From assembly GCA_964019655.1 (NCBI GenBank), contig CAXHTR010000001.1:1054001-1118000 (forward strand): DNA of 64,000 nucleotides, in the 5' to 3' direction. The notes under the pieces were generated by a model that saw only the letters and a list, made by a program, of their open reading frames with translations, searched no databases and was not told the origin of the DNA. Both the position numbers and the translations under genes were made by a program. The DNA is from Perkinsela sp. pyNocScin1. Lineage: Eukaryota > Euglenozoa > Kinetoplastea > Prokinetoplastida > Perkinselidae. Each line of letters opens with the position of its first letter. Positions within the stretch are counted from its first letter, which is position 1. Shown here piece after piece: positions 55,295-63,725 of this stretch.

Positions 55295-55576
55295 ATGGAA
55301 CATGGCTATGAAGACAACTTGAATGAGCTTAGTGAGCTCATAAGCTCATGTAACGCGCTTGCGACGGAAATCGGTGAGACACCATGTAACTTTGAAAAGA
55401 TGGAGCCGAAAGAGCAGGCGCAGGCCCAGATCATAAAAATGTATGGACTGAATACCTTATTTTCAGCTTATCTGCGAGCAAAGAACCTCCCTGAAGGAAT
55501 GGCCCTGCGCAAAAACTCCCAAAGAATCAAAGATGCCATGATTCGCCTGAAGAGTGGGGAAGACTCTCGAAGGTAA
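55295..55576 (+). CDS. C1D/Rrp47-like exosome cofactor
   Basis: 93 residues from the ATG at 55295; an earlier ATG at 55241 would add a Phe/Thr/Leu-rich stretch that looks like a translated pyrimidine tract. The Sas10/C1D helical domain is visible: KMEPKEQAQAQIIKMYGLN, then FSAYLRAKNLPEG, then RIKDAMIRLK, as in human C1D (LxPLDQAKxxLVxAYxLNSMFWxYL). It binds Rrp6 and aids 3' processing of rRNA and snoRNA. Confidence 0.72.
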   Translation: MEHGYEDNLNELSELISSCNALATEIGETPCNFEKMEPKEQAQAQIIKMYGLNTLFSAYLRAKNLPEGMALRKNSQRIKDAMIRLKSGEDSRR

Positions 55577-55674
55577 TGCGAGCACTTTTCGAGGTAGGCA
55601 GTGCATGTAATGTTAGATAATTTTCTCAGTTTTCGACTTCTATTTGTATTTCTCATGAATTTTATGGGCATATC

Positions 55675-56910
55675 ATGAATTCTCGCGACCATAAACGTAG
55701 AATCGCACAATCGAATGGCACACAGGATGAACTCATCAATGAATACGCTCTCCGAAAGAGGGCCATTCTCCACGGATTTTCGCACTCATCAGATCGAACA
55801 AAAGCGTGGATGCAACTCCTCGGCTGCAAAAAAATATGTCGAACGGATCAGGCAACGACAGAATGCTACAATTTCAAGGATATGGAGGTCTACAAGCACG
55901 ACATTGATCGCCTATTTGCTGCAAGACGTCACAACCATGATAGATTTTCGAAGAATGATCGTGTCGCTGTTGATAAAATCATTGGAAATACTCTCACTGC
56001 ACACACAGAGTTGAAATATTTCCAAGGCTTGCATGATATTGCATTCATTTGCGCAAAAATTTGTGGCTATAAGAATGGCATAGCTGTGTTTCAAGCACTG
56101 TGCCTGTATTGGATACGGCCTTTTCTATCGAATGATCTTAAACCCGTCGAAGATATCTGCTCTCTTATATACAAGATTGTATCACGAAGGAGCCAAAAGA
56201 TAGCAGACATTCTCAAGATCACTGGTCATGAAAGGGGCTTTTACGCATTATCGTGGATTATGACTCTCTTTACACACGAATTTTCAAACGATGTATGCGA
56301 TGCTGCTCGCATTTTGGATTTTCTTTTCGCAACTCACCCCATCATTTTCACTGCGTACATTGCTGCAGCTTTGGTTCTCGACCATGCATCTTCCATCGAA
56401 AAGATATTCAGCAACCAAGGTGATCACGCGGCTATGCACACGTTTTTGTCGCGTTTGCCGCAGATGCGGACTCAGTCACGATCGGGCCTCATGCAAACAC
56501 TGCTTCTCCGGGTTTTTGCGCAAGATACGCCTCAGCAAGACACATTCGGTGATGCGCTACCATCTATCGACAAGATATTCGATCTGTACGGTAAGTGTTT
56601 GCCAGTCGATGTCGTTCACTTAGATCGACAGCTGTTCTTCTCTGTATATCAGCAGAAGAGTACTCCACCAAGGAAAAGAAGGCATGCATACCCCAGTGCG
56701 CTGTCTAGTCATGCGGAGTTTCACCCAAGAATTCGTTTACTGCTTTCTTTTGCAAAAACCATACCATCATCGAAAAAAGATGCCCCTTGTCTTTCCTTTC
56801 TGTATTTGGTGTATATCATATGTGGACTTATCACTGTATGGAACCTCTACAGATTCATCTTTTTACGCTCGCCTTGCATTGCACATTCGATGAAAAAAAT
56901 AGCTCCCTGA
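55675..56910 (+). CDS. TBC1D20-like Rab GTPase-activating protein
   Basis: 411 residues. TBC domain with both catalytic fingers: HDIDRLF (arginine) and YFQGLHDIAF (glutamine). The later stretch GFYALSWIMTLFTHEF, then ILDFLFATHPIIFTAYIAAA, follows TBC1D20 closely, and, as in TBC1D20, a single C-terminal membrane segment (LYLVYIICGLITVWNLYRF) would hold it in the ER. TBC1D20 acts on Rab1. It should be an active GAP, unlike the TBC-TLDc protein in this window. Confidence 0.85.
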   Translation: MNSRDHKRRIAQSNGTQDELINEYALRKRAILHGFSHSSDRTKAWMQLLGCKKICRTDQATTECYNFKDMEVYKHDIDRLFAARRHNHDRFSKNDRVAVDKIIGNTLTAHTELKYFQGLHDIAFICAKICGYKNGIAVFQALCLYWIRPFLSNDLKPVEDICSLIYKIVSRRSQKIADILKITGHERGFYALSWIMTLFTHEFSNDVCDAARILDFLFATHPIIFTAYIAAALVLDHASSIEKIFSNQGDHAAMHTFLSRLPQMRTQSRSGLMQTLLLRVFAQDTPQQDTFGDALPSIDKIFDLYGKCLPVDVVHLDRQLFFSVYQQKSTPPRKRRHAYPSALSSHAEFHPRIRLLLSFAKTIPSSKKDAPCLSFLYLVYIICGLITVWNLYRFIFLRSPCIAHSMKKIAP

Positions 56911-57353
56911 TGGATCCAAAGCTGAGTCGGTGAGTGCAATGAACCTCTTCACAATCGATTCTATTCGAATTCGGACAAGGAACTTGCAGGCGTTTTGTGC
57001 GACAGCTTGAAGACTTTGCTCGCTTTGCAAAGGTCACACTGTTCCATGTCTTGTAACTGCATAGATTCGGCAATGATTGTTTATATTGACAAACAGATAA
57101 GCCGATTTCCACGGTGTAACGACATCAGCATTTACCGAGCATTGAGTCGTAAAGCGAATCAAAATTGTCCAAAGGCACGAAGATTCTCTTTCTGCTGCGC
57201 TCCATGAGGTCAGACGAATGAAAAACGTCTGATTGCGCATTTCATACGTCCCCGGTGTAGATTTGTGCGGTAGAATAGCTACGTGCTGCGATGAAATCTC
57301 CTCACGCAGGAACAAAGCGGGGGTTCGAGTGCTCATGTCAGCGCTAGCATCGC

Positions 57354-58133
57354 ACACAGTGTGAAGAATCCATTACCAAATGTGGCCCTATCCACAATTT
57401 TGGCGCAAGGCGAACGCTTGAATGTTCGAGGTTGATTATCTCAGATTCTTTTGTTGTGAAAAATTCAAATGAGAATCAAAGTGGGAGCATTGTACTGCTG
57501 CACTTGTGTAGCGATCCGAACTGGAAAATTACATCGTATATGGTACATCATTTTCAAGATCAGAAACGTGCATGCTCCTTATCCTGTATTATTGCTGTGT
57601 GACCTCTTCCTCGTGATTTCGAGAAGATTCACAATGTACCTCGAACATCTGAAGTGCTAGAATACTGGCGAAACTAGACTATCAGCTGGCTGAGGTGATA
57701 TTTTCTTCGCTACCTTCTCAAATATGCGTGAACCTAGTGGGCAAGATGATCTCACTGCTCTTCCTCAATATGAAGATAGAATGCATCTCGAAAACGGCAA
57801 CCGATGGCGAGTATGCCGAGAAAGATGCTTTCCGAATGATGTGGTGCGCGTTAATTTGCGCCCGAAAAATCTATATATTTTGATAGAAACTTCATGGAAA
57901 GCTTCTGATCTACGCTCCTGCCATGTATTGGGAAGGCTCGAAGCCTATTGATTTTCCACTTTTATCGCGCGACAAAGGGAATGCTTGACCGTGACTCTTA
58001 GATTTCGAAGTGAAGCGACAAAACATGTTGCATTTTCACTCTGAACTTCTGTTCTTGCACAAAGCCAGTTTCTTAAAGGGATCGAATTCAAACGAGCTTC
58101 TTCTCCATTAGGTTTCTTTAGGCCATAACTCAT
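57354..58133 (+). pseudogene. possible decayed gene, unidentified
   Basis: Two plus-strand stretches read like protein but in different frames and with in-frame stops. The first is 57354-57672 (includes SGSIVLLHLCSDPNWK; one TGA, then PLPRDFEKIHNV). The second is 57724-58133 (ATG start, NDVVRVNLRPKNLYILIETS, TGA, RQRECLTVTLRFRSEATKH, TGA, SQFLKGIEFKR). The beta-rich second part could be a PH-like fold. No homologue recognised; the reading is subjective. Confidence 0.25.
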
Positions 58134-58199
58134 AAGTGCAGAGAATTCTTCTTCTTCCACCCAAAAAGACACCACTTATCGACGAGCGTCTGCACGTAA

Positions 58200-58520
58200 T
58201 CAGGGAATTCTAGCCAGGGTTCCTACCTCATAGAGCACATTAAAATGGGATCTCAAGTAATGAAGCTTCATGGCCTAGTTCGATAGCGCTTGGCCGCAAA
58301 AGGCGCACTGTGGAAGTTCTATCCCATTAACCATTCTGCATGCGAATCCAGATGAAGCAAAGAGTGGAGTGTACGGGAGCCCATACACTCTGCGCGGCTG
58401 GTTGTGCCCGGATACTTTCGCTCTACCCTGTTCTTGATGCGGAATCGCGGCATTTCTGTCCCCTCCACAGATCGAGTAGAGTGAAATTATTGCCCACTTT
58501 GCTGAATGATGTACACTCAT
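58200..58520 (-). pseudogene. decayed hAT transposase fragment (BED zinc finger)
   Basis: Minus strand from the ATG at 58520: the segment SGFACRMVNGIELPQCAFCG, then QALSN, a TAG, then AMKLHYLRSHF, ending at TGA 58200-58202. It matches the BED finger of ZBED5/Buster-type hAT transposases, consensus GF-x(n)-G-x-E-x-PQC-x2-C-x3-LSNxAMKPxxLxRHxxxxH, with C-x2-C and H-x5-H ligands. On the plus strand CAGGGTTCCTACC at 58215-58227 resembles the MITE terminus CAGGGTTTCT. No catalytic DDE region seen. A dead fragment of the element class that could mobilise the MITEs. Confidence 0.5.
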
Positions 58521-59002
58521 TGTGTAGGTATGTTGGTGGGATTTCGATTAGCAAACCTTTTTGATAATATCATAATGACCTGTTCCTCGTAAATAAGATT
58601 AGTAATAGCTCCTCATGATGATTGAACGAATAAGCTATGATTCGGACTATGGCGTGGCGCTCACGATAATTTACTTTATGTTCTCAGTGTGGGATAAAAA
58701 TCCTGTGGTCTAGAAATACATGTACATTCGTAATTCCAAAATATATCATAGGCCTACAAGGAACAAACTTAGCCAGGACATTTAAGAGAATTTTCAATAT
58801 CGGCACGGCCTCTCTCATTTTATTTCCAAGAAGGCGAATGAATGCTCTCAGAATGCTTCACATTTTTTGCTTGTGAGCTTTTTCTACGTTATTCTTTATT
58901 CGTTTTACGAAGGCAATCATATGACCACACTCACCGCCAGGGAGCACAGTAAAACAGCGCAATGGTAATTATAGAAAACGATGGGGAACTTATCCGCTAA
59001 AG

Positions 59003-59238
59003 CAGGGTTTCTTAAAAACGGGGGATTCCCCCGTTTCGGGGGAAAATGAGAAAATATCAGCTTCGGAAGAGGAAGTGGCGGGGGGAAATGAAATTTTTCC
59101 CCCGCCATCTCTTCTTGACTGTGATAGACGTGAGCTTACTGGGCCACAAGTTCAGCTGTAAAATTGAAATGTCGGGGGAAAAGTTTCGATTTTCCCCCGG
59201 CCAACGGGGGAAAGTGAGATTTTTCTACAGATACCCTG
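59003..59238 (-). mobile_element. hAT-type MITE, copy B
   Basis: 236 bp, inverted relative to copy A at 34137-34370. Ends CAGGGTTTCTT and AGATACCCTG. Perfect 8-bp target duplication cgctaaag at 58995-59002 and 59239-59246. Same internal G/C-run hairpins as copy A. The perfect duplication suggests a fairly recent insertion. Confidence 0.88.
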
Positions 59239-59703
59239 CGCTAAAGTATACTCTAGGGTTTTCGCACCTCCTGTCTGCGCCTAAATTCAATTATCGTTTA
59301 GTCAGAAGTATCATTTTCGCACAAGTATTGAGTGTGAGATATCGATTGTTTAATCTCTTATCAGTGCATCTAATGTCCTTGCCAGGGATATTATCAAGTA
59401 TACTTTACCGATGTTTGAAATGGATTTCTCAGGGTACTCACTGGCATTCTTGCTGCAACATTTCAAAATATCGATGGACAGCAGCCCTGTGTAGACAACA
59501 GAGTATCCCTTTGTTATGTTAGTCTTCGAAGCACCTCTAGGTCGTTAATCTACTGAACCTAATCTGGAGAAGTAGATTCTAATCAGGTTTTCTAATTTTT
59601 ATTCACCATTTTTGTCATACACGAGCATCGGGCACCATGACCTGGGCGATGCATGTTATTTAATAGAGGCTGATTTCCTCTAAGCACCTCTGTGGGTGGA
59701 CTA

Positions 59704-59720
59704 GCTTTGCTTAGCAAAGC
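59704..59720 (+). other. perfect hairpin abutting an ATG
   Basis: GCTTTGC-tta-GCAAAGC ends directly before the ATG at 59721. Possible RNA hairpin or chance. Confidence 0.35.
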
Positions 59721-59930
59721 ATGAATCTGGCTCTAACTTTTATTTATTTGGTGCTGCAAGGCACAAGAATTTTTGAATGCGCTGACCTTTCGGATAATTT
59801 CAACAGTGTTGAGAATGAGGAAACTTCAGCTTTCAGTGTGCTCTCTCTTGAGTCATTTTCGTTCTCTCTGGACGGAAATTATTGGTCAATTAACTCACCC
59901 ATACAGAGTACCAAATTCAATTTAGTTTAA
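59721..59930 (+). CDS. possible small secreted protein
   Basis: 69 codons starting MNLALTFIYLVLQGTRIFEC, a plausible signal peptide, then Ser/Asn-rich sequence. Isolated in the gene-poor stretch. It could be the 5' remnant of a lost surface gene. Low support. Confidence 0.28.
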   Translation: MNLALTFIYLVLQGTRIFECADLSDNFNSVENEETSAFSVLSLESFSFSLDGNYWSINSPIQSTKFNLV

Positions 59931-59952
59931 TTTCTGAGATATGCCACATTAC

Positions 59953-60389
59953 TTAAATGATTTTTTCTTTCACATAACGTGCGATAGCAACATCCGGGTT
60001 GAGAAGTAAATATTTTTTCGCTCTCTGCACTACTATTGACGTGGGTGAGTCACGGCGCGCAACTGGAGTGATTCTTCCAGTAACAAGAAATTTATCAGCA
60101 ACATTTCTGTCATTCAAAATACCATCGACTGCCCAGCTTCCTTAGGCACATAAATGCATTGTTGTGGAATTCAGAAGATTAGAGCCGTTAAGTGCCCTTT
60201 CACTGTTGAGAGATAATGAGAAAAAATAGCATTTAATTTCTCTGATGCCGGTGACAGTCGTGGTAAATGCTCAGCAATACCGAGTGAATCTAGTGCAGAT
60301 TTCGAAATAAAGACTGACAGCCTGATTGCTACGCACTGCTCGTCCCTTTTCTTATTGCGCTTATTATTTACTTTTGAATCTGTTGGCAT
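59953..60389 (-). pseudogene. broken minus-strand gene, unidentified
   Basis: From ATG 60389 the frame runs 72 codons (for example SVFISKSALDSLGIAEHLPR) to a TGA at 60171-60173. It then reads through IPQQCIYVPKEAGQSMVF in the same frame, while a neighbouring frame from 60135 gives WAVDGILNDRNVADKFLVTG, then SIVVQRAKKYLLLNPDVAIA, ending at TAA 59953-59955. One stop and one frameshift would join them. Product not recognised. Confidence 0.35.
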
Positions 60390-60759
60390 CGAACCTCTGT
60401 TAAAGAAGAGCTTTCATTCGGGTTGCGAATTTATTCCGAATTAATCAATTGCAAGAAAAACGCTGCGAATGACTCATCGCTAGGCGAAAGACACTAGATG
60501 TCACTCACCAGTTGCCTCTTGCGAATACGAAGTTGAAACGCTCTCTTTTTACGCAGAAGAACATGCTCAGCGGAATAAAATTTTCCCGAAGGCAGAGTAT
60601 ATTGAAATTCTCAACAAAAGCTTCGCAGTAGTTTCTTAATGCAGAAGCTATTTGTATTTATAGCATGCGGGGGCAAGGAGAGTTTTAAAAAGAAACAAAG
60701 CTCTGTCGAAATACTCTGAGCGTTTCTGAGCTTAAAGACAAAGAAAAGATATTGTCGGC

Positions 60760-60999
60760 ATGTTAAGGCTCAAATCAGCTGTGCTTACTTCTCTTATTTT
60801 TGATAAGTGAAAGATCTTAATTACACGGGAGATGTAAAATCTTCTCCGGCATCTTGCCTTGAATACCATTGAGTCAAATTTAATGCTCACATCGTCAAAA
60901 ACCAAGTCCGAGCATAAACTCGTGATTCTACCCATTAGGAATACTTCTATCATGATTTTGCTGTTCCACACTGAAGAGCAGCTACTATTTATGGCTTGA
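60760..60999 (+). pseudogene. broken gene with a roadblock/LC7-like tail
   Basis: Eighty codons in one frame from ATG to TGA, interrupted by TGA (codon 17) and TAA (codon 26). The last part (KSEHKLVILPIRNTSIMILL) resembles the final strands of roadblock/LC7 dynein light chains (KKxEIMVAPDKxYxLIVIQ). The similarity is short. It ends 18 bases before the eS4 start, so this may simply be leader sequence. Confidence 0.25.
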
Positions 61000-61017
61000 T
61001 TTATTTTTACCGGTAAA

Positions 61018-61821
61018 ATGGGAAAAGGACCAAAGAAGCACATGAAAAGATTGTGCGCACCTAAGTCTTGGATGCTCTCAAAACTTAAAGGCGTTTTCGC
61101 ACCACGCCCCCGTCCAGGACCACACAAGCTCCGTGAATGCATCCCTCTCTTAGTTCTTCTCCGAAACCGCCTCAAGTACGCTCTCAATGCGCGTGAGTCT
61201 CAGTTCATTCTTCGCCAGAGAAACGTAAAGGTTGATGGCCGTATTCGCATTGACCCAAAATACCCATGTGGGTTCATGGATATTTTGGAAATTCCGAAGA
61301 CGAAGGACCTTTTCAGAATCATGCTCGACAACAAAGGTAGATTTTCTCTCGTGCGCGTTCAGGGCGAAGAGTCCAAGCTGAAACTCTGCAAAGTTACCAA
61401 GCGTATCACTCAGGCGAATCGCATTCCCGCAATCACAACTCATGATGGACGAACTATTCGCTATCCCCACCCGAGCATCAGTGCTGGTGATAGCATCTTG
61501 TACAACATCGAGACTCGCAAGATTGTGGATTTCGCGAAGTTCAAGCCTAACACGCTCGTCATGACGACTGGAGGCAAGAACATTGGCCGTATCGGAACTC
61601 TTGTTGACGTTGAGAAGCACCCAGGATCGTTCGATATTGTCCATGTCAAGGATAAGGCTGGCAACGAATTCGCTACTCGCGCAGCTAACGTTTTCGTCAT
61701 CGGAAAAGATGCTGAGAGCCCCATTGTTTCCCTGCCAAAGGGTGACGGTATCCGCAAGAACGTGATTCAAGAGCGCGAAGATCGCATTGAAAATGCAGCG
61801 AAGCGATCTCGCCATGCTTAA
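61018..61821 (+). CDS. RPS4: 40S ribosomal protein eS4
   Basis: 267 residues, full length. Starts MGKGPKKHMKRLCAPKSWML, as in all eukaryotic eS4. S4-like RNA-binding motif at about 43-100 (RQRNVKVDGRIRIDPKYPCG), KOW-type segment GGKNIGRIGTLVDVEKHPG near 180. First intact gene after the 4.1 kb gene-poor stretch. Confidence 0.97.
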   Translation: MGKGPKKHMKRLCAPKSWMLSKLKGVFAPRPRPGPHKLRECIPLLVLLRNRLKYALNARESQFILRQRNVKVDGRIRIDPKYPCGFMDILEIPKTKDLFRIMLDNKGRFSLVRVQGEESKLKLCKVTKRITQANRIPAITTHDGRTIRYPHPSISAGDSILYNIETRKIVDFAKFKPNTLVMTTGGKNIGRIGTLVDVEKHPGSFDIVHVKDKAGNEFATRAANVFVIGKDAESPIVSLPKGDGIRKNVIQEREDRIENAAKRSRHA

Positions 61822-61945
61822 GCTTGGCCGAGTCTTTGAGAGCGTTCAATTTAATCGATCTATATTATCTTAGAGCATAGGTTTGGCGAAGTCAGAATGA
61901 TTTGGAATCGAGTAAGTATTGCCATTTTTTCTTTTTGTATGAAAA

Positions 61946-62785
61946 ATGCATGAGCATGTTGAAAAGCGACGAAAATGTGTCATTTTATTGCGTGCGTGCA
62001 TGCTGACAAAGGTCAGAAGCCATAATCAATATCAGCTTTCTTCATTGCACCAGAGCATGCTTAGTATTTTTGATGACGAAGATGCCGAAAAGGTACTTCG
62101 ATCTGTTCTGGTGGAGCTACTTATCGACGAACCCGGGCAGTATTCCCGAAGATCCTGCTGGTTAGCCTTTGCCCCGCAAACACGCATTCCACGTACGTAT
62201 AAAAGATTTCGAGGCCTTGTTCTACAAAAAATCACCCAAGGCGCCGAAAATGGCAGTAATGACTTAATCAAAGTGATCACCAGTAAAATAGATCTAGCAG
62301 CGTACTTATCCCAGGTTTCACACGATAGGGAAGAACAACGGGTAAATTCTGTGAATGAGCCTTCACATGAAACTTGCGATGAGAAGCAAATGCGGTCAGA
62401 AGGACTACCATGCTCGCCACTGGGAGTGATTAGAGATCGCTTTATAGGAATCTCAATCTCGAGTGACTCGTGCATCCGCAATGGATGCCTTCAAGCTACG
62501 CTGCTATCGAGCACAGAGTTGAAAAATCTGTTTCTTCAGCTGCAAGTGGATTCTAACCAAGCAAAGATGCTCCTATTTTCCATTGTAATTACCCACAATC
62601 ATAGCACAAAGCGAAACTGCGTGGCCCCATTTCTACCAATCGTGCTGCCTCTGCAATCAAGTGAAATACAAACAAAAGTCCCAACGCTGGTCGCAATCTC
62701 GAGATATGGGCTTAAGCCACAAATTTTATGCAGCCGTCTTTTGCATTCTATCACTGGAGCTGCTCGCCAGGCTATAAGCGATTAG
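61946..62785 (+). CDS. EMG1: EMG1/NEP1-like 18S rRNA pseudouridine methyltransferase
   Basis: 279 residues. NEP1 (SPOUT class) N1-methylates a pseudouridine in 18S rRNA and is needed for small-subunit assembly. Clearest signature: PQTRIPRTYKRFRGLVLQKI (family NPQTRIPRTFxRFxGLMVQLL) followed by NDLIKVI. The N-terminus has KCVILLRACMLTKV and LHQSML, like VVLExAxLExxK and HQSLL. The C-terminus (ISRYGLKPQILCSRLLHSIT) parallels ISNYPLSAALTCxKLTTAFE. The region before the C-terminal knot is divergent. Next to eS4 in the same array. Confidence 0.7.
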   Translation: MHEHVEKRRKCVILLRACMLTKVRSHNQYQLSSLHQSMLSIFDDEDAEKVLRSVLVELLIDEPGQYSRRSCWLAFAPQTRIPRTYKRFRGLVLQKITQGAENGSNDLIKVITSKIDLAAYLSQVSHDREEQRVNSVNEPSHETCDEKQMRSEGLPCSPLGVIRDRFIGISISSDSCIRNGCLQATLLSSTELKNLFLQLQVDSNQAKMLLFSIVITHNHSTKRNCVAPFLPIVLPLQSSEIQTKVPTLVAISRYGLKPQILCSRLLHSITGAARQAISD

Positions 62786-62887
62786 CTTCCTGCTGTAAGG
62801 GTAAGGCCCTTAAGAAGGCCATTTCATCACATTTTCAGAAAATAATACACATCTAGATAGTTTGAATAAAAGACTAATTTCATCACA

Positions 62888-63499
62888 ATGTTCCGAGCGC
62901 CACGCATTGTTCGTTTTTTGTCCAATGCAGATAACCCGTATAAGATTCTTGGTGTTAAGCAAAGTGCGAGTAAGGCTGAAATCAAGAAAGCCTACAGAGC
63001 GCTGGCCGCTATTCATCACCCAGATGCTCCTGGGGGCAACAAGGATAAATTCCAGAAAATATCCTCTGCTTACGAACAAGTGAAGGATGGAATTTACATC
63101 CCGAAAAACTCTGGAGGCGGTGATGGGGGCTCCGGTGGCGACCGTTATGCTAACTTCAGGTACACCACGGCTGGGTCTCGGGGAGTTCGTAGCTATGAAA
63201 GCTTCTACAAAGAAATGCACATGCGTGGGCAAGTAAAAGAAGAGGACTTCGCAGATTTTGACAAAAGATCTCGAAGGAATTATGTAGGTGATAATCCCCG
63301 TGTACAGGCATGGTTTAGGCTAGTGCTTCTGTGGTCAAGCTTTTTCCTCATCGTAAGAATAATACTGCTGGGTGTCTTCCCGCCGGGCTCAGCGACAGTA
63401 TCCTCAGTAAAAGGAGGAGGTCACGATATGAAACCCATGCGCAAGCCTCCTCCTCCAAAGCCACTTCCCGGTATGGCCCCAATCAACCCTGTATACTAG
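62888..63499 (+). CDS. mitochondrial J-domain protein
   Basis: 203 residues. Short basic presequence (MFRAPRIVRFLS). J domain at about 16-66: NPYKILGVKQSASKAEIKKA, then HHPDAPGGN with the essential HPD. A Gly-rich linker follows; a membrane segment near residues 142-160 (LLWSSFFLIVRIILLGVF) precedes a Pro/Lys tail. An inner-membrane Hsp70 co-chaperone is likely; import-motor or specialised roles are possible. Confidence 0.82.
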   Translation: MFRAPRIVRFLSNADNPYKILGVKQSASKAEIKKAYRALAAIHHPDAPGGNKDKFQKISSAYEQVKDGIYIPKNSGGGDGGSGGDRYANFRYTTAGSRGVRSYESFYKEMHMRGQVKEEDFADFDKRSRRNYVGDNPRVQAWFRLVLLWSSFFLIVRIILLGVFPPGSATVSSVKGGGHDMKPMRKPPPPKPLPGMAPINPVY

Positions 63500-63725
63500 C
63501 AAGCTAGCCAAGTACTGCGCCGCCGCATAGCATCTAGAAATTGTGCTCGAGCGTAACCAAGACTGCGAAATGCCCACCTCTCTCCTTTTTCTAGTCATCA
63601 TTCGATGCATGAAATAATGTAGAGATTTTTGCTTAAGTCAAGGGTGCTTGTCACCGACTTTTCGCCTCATTCACGCTTAGAATTTTGATAAGTCATACGG
63701 TAAAATGCAAATATTCATAGACTGA

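Larger units (their letters stand above)
56911..61017. other. 4.1 kb gene-poor region with broken genes and transposon remains
   Basis: No intact gene of confidence. It holds a weak plus-strand remnant (57354-58133), a BED-finger relic (58200-58520), a MITE (59003-59238), a possible small secreted ORF (59721-59930), a broken minus-strand gene (59953-60389) and a broken plus-strand gene (60760-60999). Stretches 58521-59002, 59247-59720 and 60390-60759 show nothing I can support. A 100-codon minus-strand frame at 57034-57336 is of unknown status. Confidence 0.6.

Noticed and set aside
57315-57335. tRNA B-box-like gggggttcgagtgctc
   Set aside because: The flanking five bases do not form a T-arm stem and no A box or acceptor stem is in range.
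57945-58175. 76-codon minus-strand frame as a continuation of the BED-finger relic
   Set aside because: No ATG at its start, stops separate it from the finger, its hAT resemblance is very weak, and the plus strand reads better as decayed protein.
58610-58690. ATGATGA with a C'-like ATGATT downstream
   Set aside because: No CTGA within snoRNA range.
59046-59522. 158-codon plus-strand frame starting inside MITE copy B
   Set aside because: About 65 codons are repeat sequence shared with copy A, and the rest has no recognisable content.
56911-61017. TGA read as tryptophan, which would open several interrupted frames
   Set aside because: Intact genes in the window, such as EMC3, end in TGA and use TGG for Trp. 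Simple decay explains the stops.
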